In this document: one piece after another, positions 11,836-24,659 of the stretch
How the letters are laid out: every line of letters begins with the position of its first letter
Numbering within the stretch: the first letter of the stretch is position 1
Assembly: GCA_029582155.1 (NCBI GenBank)
Contig: CM055897.1
Location: 3,207,001 to 3,271,000, forward strand
Direction: 5' to 3'
DNA: 64,000 bases
DNA from: Panopea generosa
Lineage: Eukaryota > Mollusca > Bivalvia > Adapedonta > Hiatellidae
Notes under the pieces: model-generated
What the model saw: the letters and a program-made list of their open reading frames with translations, nothing else
What the model was told of the DNA's origin: nothing
The model's database searches: none
Program-made: the position numbers and the translations under genes

Positions 11836-12500
11836 CAGACTGGTGTATTTACACACAGAACCATTATTTTCTGTGTAAATTTGCAGCACTCTACTTTTAT
11901 TGAAGTCAACACTCTAGATATAAACTGAAAATAAAGTTAATTGATGATTGAATGTTATCGCTGGGAATACCCGAGCCCACTTGCCCAAAGATTACTCACC
12001 TTCGATAGTCATTACAGCTGTCACAGTGGTGACTTCTTTGTCGACAGCGCCTAATAATGGACTCTATAGTGTAATACCTTCACGCTTAAGGCACTCATGA
12101 CCTATGACCCGGATGTATACATTTAAACATGATTTATAAATTGATTTTATTGATCATATCTTTCAAGTCTGTCCAAGGTACAAAATATTGAAACAGCCAA
12201 ATACTAAAGGAAGAGCTGTAGACTAGACCAAAAACACAGAAGTCTTTGGTCAAAATAGTCTACATATTGCTCTGAACCTTTAGATGAACCTGTCTGAAGG
12301 TAGAGTTGTAGACTACATGCTTTGATAATCACTGAATATTCGGAAAGTAAGAACAGCAAACTAAAGAAAAGCAACAATTGGTTTATGGTCCGAGTAATAA
12401 GATTCTAGTGTAGTGCAAGAGAAAATCAACCCTTTGAAAAGTAAAAAAAAAAAAAAGATCATGGAATCAGTCGTACGAATGAATCGCTTTGAATTTTCAG

Positions 12501-12600
12501 CTAGCTTTTACAGCGACACGGTTGAAGTGCACTGACTGTATTGGAAGTTAAGCAACGAAGTACGGGTTAGTACATAGATGGGTGACCACGGTCACTTTAA
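12501..12600 (+). ncRNA. 5S rRNA-derived sequence, copy 1
   Basis: Matches the middle of metazoan 5S rRNA: CACGGTTGAAG, GGAAGTTAAGCAACG, GGGTTAGTACATAGATGGGTGACC. These correspond to the 5S internal promoter (A box, intermediate element and C box region). The 5' end and the final 3' stem are missing or replaced, so it is not a functional 5S gene. It is the head of a 5S-derived SINE or a 5S pseudogene, repeated 271 bp downstream. Confidence 0.8.
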
Positions 12601-12771
12601 TGGCGATGAGGATTAACTTTCGAACCTGCGTCTGCACGAATTTCTCTTTCCTTGGGATGGGGCGGGATATGACAGCCACAGGCTGTGCAGTTGGGGCTAA
12701 GCCTTAAAGGTTAAAGAGGGGAGGAGTGTAGTGAATGTACATAGGTCACTTACAACAGCCTCGCTGTTACG

Positions 12772-12868
12772 CTAGCTTTTACAGCGACACGGTTGAAGTG
12801 CACCTGTATTGGAAGTTTAGCAACGAAGTACGGGTTAGTACATGGATGGGTGACCGCGGTCACTTTAA
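12772..12868 (+). ncRNA. 5S rRNA-derived sequence, copy 2
   Basis: A second copy, 271 bp after the first and almost identical (GGAAGTTTAGCAACGAAGTA, TACATGGATGGGTGACCGCG). At ATGGATGGGTGACCGC it is closer to canonical 5S than copy 1. The 5S part ends at GGTCAC in both copies, so the tandem unit combines a partial 5S with about 170 bp of other sequence. Confidence 0.8.
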
Positions 12869-13189
12869 GGTCATGGACACATAGCCCAACTTGCAAATAA
12901 AAAATTTATCATGCATAATCATTTCCTGCTCTAAGGCAAGAATTTGGAACTATAATGAATATCAATGCCAGACACCGAAACTGGGCCAAAGAAACAATTC
13001 TATTCAATTATGTGTTAATAACAGCAAATAATCTACAACTTGAAATGGAGACCGTTTGAATGTATCGGATTACATCATATACTACGTATACAGAAGTACA
13101 GTTGGCTATAATTTTCTCACCTTTCGTATTTCTTTTGTGATGACAATTTTCTGCAGCTTCTTTTTCCAAAAAAATGGCCGACCAAGTGC

Positions 13190-13228
13190 TGGACTCACAC
13201 CACTATTATCTCCCTTGAGTACTCCGGA
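13190..13228 (+). mobile_element. MITE M1 left-end fragment
   Basis: The first 38 bp of MITE M1 (GACTCACACCACTATTATCT...CTCCGGA) are then joined to sequence X (13229-13513), which also precedes both complete M1 copies. Confidence 0.65.
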
Positions 13229-13984
13229 CATTTTCAGACACCTTTTCATTTTACCATGTAGTTGTGAAAGTTTCAGACCTTTTTAGACACAATTGGTTAA
13301 GTTATCATGAAATTTAGACTGTAGGGTTGTGAATTCTTGCTTTTTTACATGAAATAGCAGCATTTTGACTGAAACCATGTGTCACTAAAACTTAATTCAT
13401 TTCAGAACTAGTTCAGATATGGGGATGCATTTAGCTTTATTGAACTTGTATTGAGTATTGTTACATAATATGAAAATTTAGAATCTTAAATTTAAAAAAA
13501 AAGTCCTCTTCAGGACTCACACCACTATTATCTCCCTTGAGTACTCCGGACCTACAGATGAAGGAGGTAGAAATAAAACTTTAGTTCTCTTTTTCTTCTT
13601 TTTTCAGGGCTTTGTACTGCAGTGTTTTGTTTTTTGCTAGCATGAGTTAAATGGTCAGTATTTTAGAAATCACCACTGAAAAATTGATGCTGATACCAGC
13701 TTTCTGGACAATTCTGTGTCATTTCAGAATTGTTGGTTCGAACCGCATCTAAGGCGAATAGTTGACATATCATTACTCTGGAAATTGATAGGTCTCACAA
13801 AAGCATTGAATTTAAAAAAAAACAACCTGGTCAAGGTATAATATTTTTTCTTTATAATTGCATATCTTGAACCAGTGAAGAATTTGAGCCCAGACACATG
13901 CTGCAGAATTTAATATTTCACTCTGTTTTGGACATAAATGTTACAATGGAGCCCTATGGGAAATGTAATAGTGGTGTGAGACGT
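13229..13984 (+). repeat. Duplicated 755-bp block, copy 1
   Basis: Consists of 285 bp of sequence X plus a complete MITE M1. It is near-identical to 15076-15830, with only scattered substitutions and A/T-run length changes. Confidence 0.9.
13514..13984 (+). mobile_element. MITE M1 copy A
   Basis: A non-autonomous element of about 470 bp. Terminal inverted repeats are (G)ACTCACACCACTATTA at left and TAATAGTGGTGTGAGACGT at right. The interior has no coding capacity. Related copies are B at 15359-15830 (plus) and C at about 21957-22395 (minus). The superfamily is not determined. Confidence 0.75.
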
Positions 13985-15075
13985 TAACAGAAACTGACAG
14001 ATCTGCATGTTGCAGTGTTGAGGAATGCTGATTTCTTTAAATAGAAGGTATTAAACTATAATTTGGACATGTTATGAATAGTTGAACAGAATCTGATTTT
14101 TAAACATTTCAATATAACTGATGGTGTAGATTTGCATTTTTTTTCATGCATTTATGATAGAGATTACACACATTGTCCAAACTTTGTATATGTCAATTTC
14201 TTGATATTCATGTTATCCATGTATGATTTAGTATTCTGTTAAATGTGGAAACAAAAAGAGAGATACATCATGTCTAATGCATGGCAGAATGCTGGTTTAC
14301 TCTGTAGATGGTCATTTTGGTGTTTCCTTGCCCTAAGTTTAGGTTTATGAGCAGTGTCCAGTCTCATATTTCATGAACACACGTCCTGTCCTCATAGACA
14401 GATCCCATTTGTGACACTCTCTCCATCATGTGTGGTTTTGCCATATTTCTGTAGAGCTACCAACCCTTAATTCAGGTTGAAGTATCTGCAAGATCACGCT
14501 GAATTCCAGTGGGCATGCTTATTGCTCAGATTGTGAATTTTAAGCTGATTTTTACATTAATTTATTACCCCACCCACTTATTTCTGTATGCAAAAATAGA
14601 ATTGTTTGCAAAATGAAATAAATTGCATATTTACAGTGGACTGGGAGTTTGTACTAATTTTTTATTGTTTAATTATGAAAAGGCAGTAGTTGCAATCTTG
14701 CGACAGGAGGCCAGTTTACGGTTAACTTCGGTTGTTTTCGGTTGTCGTCGCATTAAATTCTGCGTCGAATCAATAAATTTGGCGGAAATTTTTGCTTGTA
14801 CTCCATTTTTATAGAAAATACTATAGATATGCAGTATTTTACATTGAATGTCATGTATGCATTCATTATCTATTGAGCCTGTGTTGCCCTTCTTATATTG
14901 GAATTGATGTGTAGACAGGGTAATGGAGTACTTTAGCATGAAAATAGCTTGAATTGTTTGCTTGTGTTGCTGCCATATCATTCTGATATTGAAATTTTAT
15001 CTAAAATATGTTATGTTTAATAAGTTTTGTTCCACAATATCATTTTTTTGTAATCAAAATGTCTGTTTTTCTTCC

Positions 15076-15830
15076 CATTTTCAGACACCTTTTCATTTTA
15101 CCATGTAGTTGTGAAAGTTTCAGACCTTTTTAGACACAATTGGTTAAGTTATCATGAAATTTAGACTGTAGGGTTGTGAATTCTTGCTTTTTTACATGAA
15201 ATAGCAGCATTTTGACTGAAACCATGTGTCACTAAAACTTAATTCATTTCAGAACTAGTTCAGATATGGGGATGCATTTAGCTTTATTGAACTTGTATTG
15301 AGTAATGTTACATAATATGAAAATTTAGAATCTTAGATTTAAAAAAAAGTCCTCTTCAGGACTCACACCACTATTATCTCCCTTGAGTACTCCGGACCTA
15401 CAGATGAAGGAGGTAGAAATAAAACTTTAGTTCTCTTTTTCTTCTTTTTTCAGGGCTTTGTACTGCAGTGTTTTGTTTTTTGCTAGCATGAGTTAAATGG
15501 TCAGTATTTTAGAAATCACCACTGAAAAATTGATGCTGATACCAGCTTTCTGGACAATTCTGTGTCATTTCAGAATTGTTGGTTCGAACCGCATCTAGGG
15601 CGAATAGTTGACATATCATTACTCTGGAAATTGATAGGTCTCACAAAAGCATTGAATTTAAAAAAAACCAACCTGGTCAAGGTATACTTTTTTTTCTTTA
15701 TAATTGCATATCTTGAACCAGTGAAGAATTTGAGCCCAGACACATGCTGCAGAATTTAATTTTTCACTCTGTTTTGGACATAAATGTTACAATGGAGCCC
15801 TATGGGAAATGTAATAGTGGTGTGAGACGT
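15076..15830 (+). repeat. Duplicated 755-bp block, copy 2
   Basis: Near-identical to 13229-13984. Its right boundary coincides with the right end of the MITE. Confidence 0.9.
15359..15830 (+). mobile_element. MITE M1 copy B
   Basis: Same ends and length as copy A, and near-identical in sequence. It ends about 720 bp upstream of the REXO1-like start codon. Confidence 0.75.
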
Positions 15831-16548
15831 GCTGATCTTTGATACTACAACCAATAAAATGTGATTTTTATGTCACATGCAAATATTAACCCATGGCAAG
15901 TCAGAGTGACGTGTTAAGTTTTATAACGCATTTCTATAGTAGGGTCTTCTCAAAGTATAATAATTTTATGTAGACAAATTACATCCAAAATATTTCGTTA
16001 ACAAAAGTAAAACATAAACGTTATATGCAAATTGAATTACATTACGAAACGTCACCTAGGTACCTCTTGCACAATAAGAAGTTAATTAATACATAGTTCA
16101 TGTAATGACTATTTATGCGTAATGGTGAATTGAACCCTGAAGAAAAATCCGTAAGGTGGTACACCTGATCTTCACACAAAAATGTTTCCGGCAAATCGTT
16201 TCTAATATGCAGCTGTGACTACGTCACATCCGCATAAAAAATCATGCTTATCTTCACAAAAAAAGTTTTAATAAAATATTACCACGGATAAAGGTTAAGG
16301 TATGATACATTTTTTTCTCACGATAACAAGTCCTTGTAAATTTACCTGGGAAAAAAATCTCCCACACGAGTTTGCTGTATTGACTACGGCTGACTCGACT
16401 GATAACGAAAGCAAAACGAAGTTAACCTTCCTAGAACACTGGATGGGATTTAACTATAACTAATGTGTGTTTTAACTATTACGCACATAGTATCAAATTG
16501 TTGCCATTCTAAAAACTTGTTTTGAGGAAAACAACTCGATAATTCAAA

Positions 16549-19500
16549 ATGTGTGCAGGTGAGTGAAATGCTATTATTTACGACAAAACGATATTTAATG
16601 TAAACATGATACTATAATTAGAAATAATGACTACACAGCTTTATTTTTCAATATCTATTTTGACAGTTTATAGTATTACAGCATGCATTACATACTACAC
16701 ATTAAATCGGAAATTGTTAAAATATTTTAGGTCTCGTGTGAGTGGGTGGAGAAACTAATTTATAAACATAGTTTATTTTGATATCTTATCAAATTAAATC
16801 TTCCTCTACCAAAATACCTTGTTGTTCTAATTCTAGATTATACAGATCATGCATAACCCAAACATGTCCAATTATTGATCTTATCGCGAATAATCATGAA
16901 ATAAGGAAACTGTAAGACGCCGCCTCAAGGTCCCCGTGTTCGAACTCAGCTTAGATCAAAATGTTTATTAGAGACAATTTGCAGTTTTTGGGGAAGGCCG
17001 GTGGATGTACTTAGATTCATTATATCATTGAGTGCCATATATAACCTGTAATGTGTTAAAAACTGCGTTTAACACCAAACTGTTTATATTTAGACAATGT
17101 GATTTTTCTTGAATGATGGAAATACATATGTACATGTTTCCAGCTAGATGACTGCCACGATATACGTGTTTAAGAACAATCAAACAGTCATATATATATT
17201 ATTTACACAGCTTTATACAAGAAATTTGTCGAGCATAAACTCACTGAGAGTCAGTTGCGGTACTTTGATTATCCCCGACCCGACCCCAACGGGAAGGAAG
17301 GAGATGTGAAACTCCATGGAGACCATTTCGGCTTCAATAAAGGTTTGTTAAAATAAGTAAATGTGTCAAAACATTGTAATATTTCACTTCTGTAATAAAA
17401 TATTATTTTAAAAGGTATTATTATATTTTGACCAGTGTTATTTTTTTAAGTGTTGGAAAACGGCTTTAGCTGCGAATATATGTTTGTCAAAATTTGGTTG
17501 GTAATTCTCCTCACATCTTTACAGTATGTACCTGTGTGAAATATTGTTTTTCCATAGACACATTAACACACACACCACATCTGTTGATATTTACATTTAT
17601 CTCAAATTTCAGTGGTGTGTTTGTAATCAATTGTACTTTCGATTTTAAAACACAGTTCAAATATTCGCTAGATATGCTATCGATAATTATCATAACATTT
17701 GATCTTTGTTAATCCTGACATTGTTTTTCGTTTAATAAGATTGCTGTAAACGCTGTAGTAAGGCGTTTGATACAACGTTCAAAACAAAAGAGAGGTGCAC
17801 CTTCCATACCCAGCGATCCAAAAAATACAGTAAGTATTTTTTCAAGGTATTTATAAGGTATATTACAAGGTACGTTACAAGATACATTACACTGTCACAA
17901 GGTATATAACAAGGTACGTTACAATGTAATAAGGTTTATAACAAGGTACATTACAATGTCACAAGGTACATTACAATGTCACAAGGTTTATAACAAGGTA
18001 CATTACAAGATACATTAAAAGATACATAACAGGGTTACAAGGTATATTACAGGGTACATTATAAGGTATATAACAAGATACATTACAAGGTCACAAGGTA
18101 CACTACAATATACATTAAAAGGTACATTATAAGGTATATAACAAGATACATTACAAGGTCACAAGGTATATATAAGGTACATTACAAGGTATATAACAAG
18201 GTACATTACAAGGTCACAAGGTACACTACAATATTATGTTCATGAAAAAAATAATCTTAGATATTATTTTGGAAAGAATCTGAACGAGGTCCGATGCATT
18301 CAGTTACTGTAGGCTTAGGCCTTCTAACTTGTATGTCCAAGTCCAAAGGACTAGCTTCAACGGTCCTGTAATATGCATTTCTTTCATATAGTTATTTTCA
18401 GGAAAAGCTTTGTGTATAATTTATTCTTTAATTTCACAGTTTTTTTTCTCACTATCTATAACAGGACTCCATAGACGGTCAAAATCAAGGGAAATGCTTA
18501 TTTCCTGTAAACTGTTGTCAGAATTTTCGCATTGAAATAGTGTTTGAATTATGAAGACAAATATTTATTCTGACTATTGTAAGAACACTCTGAGTAATAA
18601 GTGTAATATGTGTGTTGATGGCAAGATTGCCTTCTCTGTCAATACAATGATATATTTACATAAATATGGCTTAAAATGTAGAACAATTACATATGATTGC
18701 TGTAGATATACACTTAAATGATAATGTACTAAGCAAAAAATGCAAAATAGAAAAAAACAACACCTGGGTTGCTTTCTGATAACCACATTACGATTACAAT
18801 GCCATGTACATTTGCATGTGAATAATAATGATCAAATTGTCTTCCTTTACTCTATATTGCGTGTGGTTAATTGATATTCTGTAAGAAAACTACACACATT
18901 TTACGTATATAATAAACATGTATGTATGTTACTGTTTCTTCTTATGGTCTGTAAAAACAACAGTGAAGACTTTAGCGAAGTTTGCCAATTACGACTGTCA
19001 ATTAACTCAATATAATGTATTTAGTTTACGAAATGTGTATAAGATTTTATTCAAATGTCGGCGTTTTATTTTTTTCTAATTTAATCTGGAATGCGCTTTC
19101 CACACTCAAAAGATATTAACACACAACACTGGAAGATATATGAAAATGCAGTATAGGGTTTAGAGGGGACTTATTTGGAAAGGAAATAAGTGACACCAAT
19201 GCAGGAGGTACCAAATTATTCAGTAACATCTCAAGTAAACAACAGGTAACATCAACGGACAATAATCACTGTAGGATATGGATATATATATATATATATT
19301 CGTGCTAAATATGTTGCGGTTTCATATATCTTCCTGTGTTGCGGTTTCATATCTTCCTGTATTGCGTTTTCATATCTATGAGTTGTATACCTACTTGAGT
19401 GTCAGATGAATTATATGTTATTTATTTTATAGACAGAAAACAACAGCCGCATGGATGTTGTGGACAACGATTTGGATCCCCCGGATGTAAAAGTGCCACT

Positions 19501-22500
19501 GTATGTATATATACTGAACGTCAAACGTTTGGCAATACTTTCAAGCCGCACTTTTCTGTTGTAAGCATTAATATTGAAAATGTCGGTACCTCATAAAATA
19601 TAATTTTCAAATGGAATAAATTATCAAATTGTGTAGTTCTTTAAGCGTTAAGATGTGATGTTCAAATAAAATTAGTATTTGTAAGAATAAATATCCTGAT
19701 TTTATGAAGGATTCTCCTGTTATATGCGATTGTTCCAGCAGAATATGATTGTCATGACATCATTTTAAGACACCATTTCAACTGATCTATTATAAGTTAT
19801 AACGTACTTGGATGATAAGGAACATCAATATTTCTTTTTTAGTTCATGTCATGAGTATTGGAATGATTTAACTGTTATTATAACGTTGTAACGAAATGCT
19901 GAAAATCTATGTTTCAAATTATCGATTTTCAAAGAAAAACCGATCCTTTATCACAGAAGATGCGTTTACACCGGCGCGTTTGATGACTTTTATGCATTGA
20001 CCAAAACCGTTGCACCAAACAAAACATGTTCAGTTTGGTAAAGCAGTTATATGTGTATCAGTTTTACATCTGCTGGCACTTGAATATTTAACACATCATT
20101 TTGTAATATTAAACGTAAATTTGATATTCTAGAGTCACGTGTATGATGGAAACCTTTACTCTGATCTGACTGGATACAAGCGTACTGTCGCACGTAAACC
20201 TGTACCTGCCAGTGGTGACTACGGTGTATATGCCCTCGACACGGAATCTGTAAGTTTAGTTTTCATGCATAAAGATGCACAGAAACAACCAACATTTGTT
20301 GGTGGTGGTTATAATGTATATCAAAAATGCCTGTTTCTTTTATATATTGCATAAACATTCAGTACTTATGTAAAGATACTTCGCCAGTATACTTATTTGT
20401 TTATAAATTGCCACTTTGAGTATCTGACTTACACGGTGCAGTTATTAACTCTTCCATTTACGACTAAGACGGGTAATGACAACTGGAAGTAGTAACGGAA
20501 TTATCACTAAGAATACCCTAACATTCCATCATAGTTAGCTTTTTTATGTTTTTAGGTTCATACCAAGAAAGGTTTGGAAGTGTGCAAGGTGTCGGTGATA
20601 AACCGGGAGATGGAGGTGGTGTATGAAAACTATTGTCTGCCTACTACAGAGATCATTGACTACAACACAATGTAACTTTGTTTTTATTTAAACGAACGCC
20701 CCCTGTCCATTAAGCAAGGGATATTTCATCCCTGTCAACTATGAAAAGACAAGACATCACCAACAATACACTGAGGCAAATTCCTAATCGGTTACCATCA
20801 TCTTGTAAGCATTTCTCAAAAATGAAAATAGCAAACATAACAAATTGTAGATCGTGCATAAATACTCATTGCGATTATTGATAAAATGTCACTGCAAAGA
20901 GCATCACCCTCATTTTGAAATGTCACCTTTTTACGCTGACATTAATAGGATAAATATATGAAGCTATTCAAATCTCTTATAACGCAATTAGGAAATACGT
21001 GAAACAATGAAAGAGTGTCTCCCTGCGACTTGTTTAGTCATTAATTTTCTAAAATTCATCTTTAAAATGAATTTCTGTCCAAAAAATAAGTTTCTACAGA
21101 ATTGAATTGTAATTTTAATTTATTGTGACTTACGGTTTTGGGGTTACAAACTTTAAATCAATGCAACTTCATGGTTGTATGTATAACTTTCATAAGATTT
21201 TCATGATGCCTTCCTCATTACTGCAGTATTCGAAACAATTCATTTATATATTTGTCACAATATCCAGATATTAAGGTAGATAGTCTTATCCGACTCAATC
21301 TATAAATGGCAACGTTTCAGCAATATTTAACTTTGATATGTTTGTGAAAATGTATCATTAAGTTCAAAATGAAGTAGCATTGAAATATTACAAAATATAC
21401 TTGGTGCCAGTCACTATAGCCTTTAAACTAGATCCGTTTTCTTCTGTCTTACCTTAATTAGACTGTTATATACAATTTCATTTACATTCAGATGGAGCGG
21501 TATAAAAAAAGAGGACTTGGAGGACGTGACGAAAACGTTTGAGGAACTTCGCGATGACCTGTTAGACTTATTCTCCAGAGAGACAATACTTGTTGGACAT
21601 GGGATGAAATCAGATATGATGTCGTTAAAGGTATTATCTATAGTATGATAATTTAAAAATGTGTTTAACCCATCAAGAAAAACAACACCTTGATCTGGGT
21701 CCCGTGGTGCAAAGTACTGTTAGCCTAACGTCACGTTAAGATGAATTTTTATATCAAAATGTTTTGAGATTTGATATATTCGCGGTATATATTTAGTGGC
21801 AATCGTAACAAATTGTCATTCAACATCATAGCCCATTGAACTTGATATGAACAGTTTTAGAATTTAAAGGTATTTAACAAAACAATTCTCCTAACGGAGT
21901 CTTAAGCTAACAAAGCAACTTGGACACCATACTTTATTTTCGCAAATTTCAATGATAACGTCTCACACCACTATTACATTTCCCATAGGTCACATTGAAA
22001 CATTTATGTCCAAAACACAGTGAAAAAAAAAAATCTGCAGCATGTGTCTTGACTTAAATTCTTCACTTGATCAAGATCTGCACGGAAAAAAAATATACCT
22101 TAACCAGTTCTTTTTAATTCAATGGTTTTGGGATACCTATCCATTACCAGAAAAATAATATGTCAACTATTCGCCCTCGATTCGGTTCGAACCAACATTT
22201 TTAAAATGACACAGAATTGCCTAGAAATCTGTATCAGCGTCAAATGTTCAGTGATGATTTCTAAAAAATTGCCCATTTAACACATGATAGGAAACAAATG
22301 ACTGCAAAAAGAAAAAGAGAACTAAAGTTTAATTTCTGCCCCTTCTTCTATAGGTCCGGAGTACTCAAGGGGGATAAGGGGGATAATAGCGGTGGCCTTA
22401 ATGACACCCTACGTGGCCGATTTGTCAAAGGCGCCGTCACAAGATCAATGACCTCACGGTCAAAGGTTCGAATTCCACTCGTTCCATAACTTAAAGTGAA

Positions 22501-23486
22501 AAAGTATGCCAGTTTCTTGCGGGAGGACAGTGATTCTACTTAGATTTATTCTTAGGTCTTCCGCCACCAATAAAACTATATATGTTGAAAACAGCGTTAA
22601 CCCTTTCATAAAATAAGAATGACAGCCCTTTTAGTCTAAGTCAATCTCAGTCAATCAAACTATCAGTTCCAATGTATAACCACAGTCGTCTTTATTTTTA
22701 TATTCCTAAGTAGTTGAATACTAAATTTAAAGGTATTAGTGTAACCAATTACGTTGACGAGGATGACTCTGGGAAAATTGTGTTTGTTTCAGATTTTGCA
22801 TGACAATTATGTGGACACGTTGGTGCTGTATCCGCATCCACGCGGGCTACCTCTGAAGAGGTCCCTGAAAGACATAGCAATGGATGCACTGTCCAAGGAC
22901 ATTCAGACCGGAGGTGAGACGTTCTCTGGCTCTTAATCACATACACACTTATTCTTTTTATATAAAATCAACTGTATTGCAAATGCACATAAAAATATTT
23001 AAATTGATAATTGATAATTTTACAATAATTCCACCATTTTTAATAACAATTTAGATAAAATAAATGAATTTTAAATTAATACTAAAATACAACAAATGAT
23101 ATCAAGATTTGAATATATGGCGGTGATATATTTTATTTGTGAAGCAATATATGCACACAGGTTTTGTTCAGTTCTTGACACAAATAAAGTCACTGGATGG
23201 TAAGGTCTGGACAAAATGGTGGATTTGACTATGTGTCTACATTGTTAGAAAATAGCATTGTCCGTCAGATAAATGTTCCGTAACAATACATGTATATACT
23301 TGTATGACACATTAACCTATTGTTTAGATTAAATTATTGTTATGTGTTTATGTTATATTATGAAATAGTTATATTTATGTGTGTATCATTTTTGGTCTGT
23401 GATATATATTTACAGCAGCTGGACATGACAGTAAAGAGGATGCTGAGGTCACAATGCAATTGGCCCTGAAGAAATGCCGAATGTAA
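16549..23486 (+). CDS. REXO1-like: REXO1-like DEDDh 3'-5' RNA exonuclease, nine exons
   Basis: Exons: 16549-16558, 17211-17342, 17740-17829, 19433-19500, 20133-20249, 20556-20671, 21492-21630, 22793-22913 and 23419-23486. All have GT-AG borders and matching phases, giving 286 aa. Family role (established): 3'-5' trimming of RNA, usually nuclear. A Cys/His module precedes the nuclease (Cys49/50/53/67, His70, Cys86/87, then GSPGC at 92-96), as in REXO1 proteins. DEDDh residues are all present: Asp136 and Glu138 (ALDTES, usually ALDCEM), Asp219 (GHGMKSDMM), His267 and Asp272 (GHDSKED). The start ATG has an in-frame TAA three codons upstream. The product is far shorter than vertebrate REXO1, which has a long N-terminal extension, so a missed alternative 5' exon is possible. 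The last acceptor is a NAGNAG, and 23416 would add one Ala. Confidence 0.9.
16912..17090 (+). repeat. SINE, family beta (in intron 1 of REXO1-like)
   Basis: A B-box-like GTGTTCGAACTC is followed by TTTGGGGAAGGCCGGTGGAT, TATATAACCTGTAATGTG and the tail AACTGCGTTTAACACCAAAC. It is a diverged relative of 22398-22625 and 52048-52285. Confidence 0.65.
17850..18235. repeat. Minisatellite of ~12-bp units in intron 3
   Basis: About 30 copies of AAGGTACATTAC / AAGGTATATAAC, interspersed with an 8-bp variant AAGGTCAC. Confidence 0.85.
21957..22395 (-). mobile_element. MITE M1 copy C (in intron 7 of REXO1-like)
   Basis: A minus-strand copy that starts ACGTCTCACACCACTATTAC and ends at AATAGCGGTGG. It is more diverged than A and B, and its left-end TIR is damaged where it abuts the SINE at 22398. 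Confidence 0.75.
22398..22625 (+). repeat. SINE, family beta (in intron 7 of REXO1-like)
   Basis: The tRNA-like head includes GTGGCCGATTTGTCAAAGGC and GGTTCGAATTCC. It is followed by the beta body (CTTGCGGGAGGACAGTGATT, CTTAGGTCTTCCGCCACCAA) and an ACAGCGTTAACCC tail. Confidence 0.75.
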
Positions 23487-24441
23487 ACTAAAAACATCGT
23501 GTCACATGTTGACACCAGTTAGTATGCGTGTTCAGTGTTTTGACTGAAAACTTGTTATAGTTGACTTTGTAAATATATCCAATCTTTACTATGAGATGTT
23601 TTTATTGCGTCATGTTTTATCTTTTATTAACATTAACGTAGGACTTCGATGCCATTTGAATAATTAGTGCTCATGTAGAATCGACAAACTAATTTAAATA
23701 GTTATGTTATTAATTCAATAATTCAAAAGCAGCTTTAGAAATTTGACATTTTAAGAATACATTATTAGCTGTTAACAATTACTTTATCACTTTCATGTCG
23801 TACTACTGACAGTATATTTTTCCAATATTCCATTTAGTTAAATCATTAATATCGTATTGATTTATTTTGTAAGATAATGGATGAGAAAGATTAGAAAGGA
23901 ATGTTAAATCTAATGTGTCTCAACAACAACTCTGAAGGAATTCATTCCTGAAACATTTTAAAATGATATTTTAAAACCTATTATAAAATATTAAGGAGGC
24001 TGAAATGCAGCTGACATAACCAACGATTTACAAATTCTGTAACTATTTCTTGATTTATATCTTTATGTATGATTTTCCTGAAATAAGAACTAGTTGGTTA
24101 AATTTGCTCGGTGTTACAATGCTTAAGACCTGTATGAGAGCCATTATTTTTTTAACCTGTAGTAGACAAAATAATTCGTTTCCATACAACAAACACAATG
24201 TAAATTATTAATAAATGGTTTGTGACGGAATTGAGTTTATCGTGAATAATTACTAAAACTGTATCAACAAAGCAATGATAATAAAAAACACTGCATTGTT
24301 CGTATATAATATATAATTGTTTCGTAAATATCATATAATAGGACACCAGAAATAACGAAATGGGGGTCAACATAGTAAAATTGATGGCGTGTTAGGGAAA
24401 TGCACTATTCATGGCGAATCCAGCTGTCAACTATTCCCGCG
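23487..24441. other. 3' flank of the REXO1-like gene
   Basis: AT-rich sequence, probably including the 3' UTR. I cannot place the poly(A) site with confidence; an AATAAA lies at 24845-24850 beyond the MITE. Confidence 0.4.
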
Positions 24442-24445
24442 TTAA

Positions 24446-24655
24446 CCCTTTACTCCATAGATACGCGTTTTCCCGCACCAATCACAGAAGGCCTTTGGAA
24501 ACAGTGCAAGAAGAGTTCAGATTGCTCGTTATGAGCAATCTGAACACTTCCTCCACTGTTTTCCACTCCGTCAGTTAATATAAACATAATTCACCCAATA
24601 ATTCAAAAGCCTTCTATATTAGAGGTGTCCAAAGGCGCCTATATGAAGTAAAGGG
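24446..24655. mobile_element. piggyBac-type MITE with internal hairpin
   Basis: A 210-bp element flanked on both sides by TTAA (24442-24445 and 24656-24659), the piggyBac target duplication. Termini are CCCTTTACTCCATA and, inverted, CCCTTTACTTCATA; the CCCTTT start is typical of piggyBac-like ends. The interior carries a strong hairpin with arms GTTCAGATTGCTC / GAGCAATCTGAAC around a 5-base loop (GTTAT). Complementarity continues outward through GGAAACAGTG / CACTGTTTTCC-like segments. No coding capacity. Confidence 0.85.
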
Positions 24656-24659
24656 TTAA

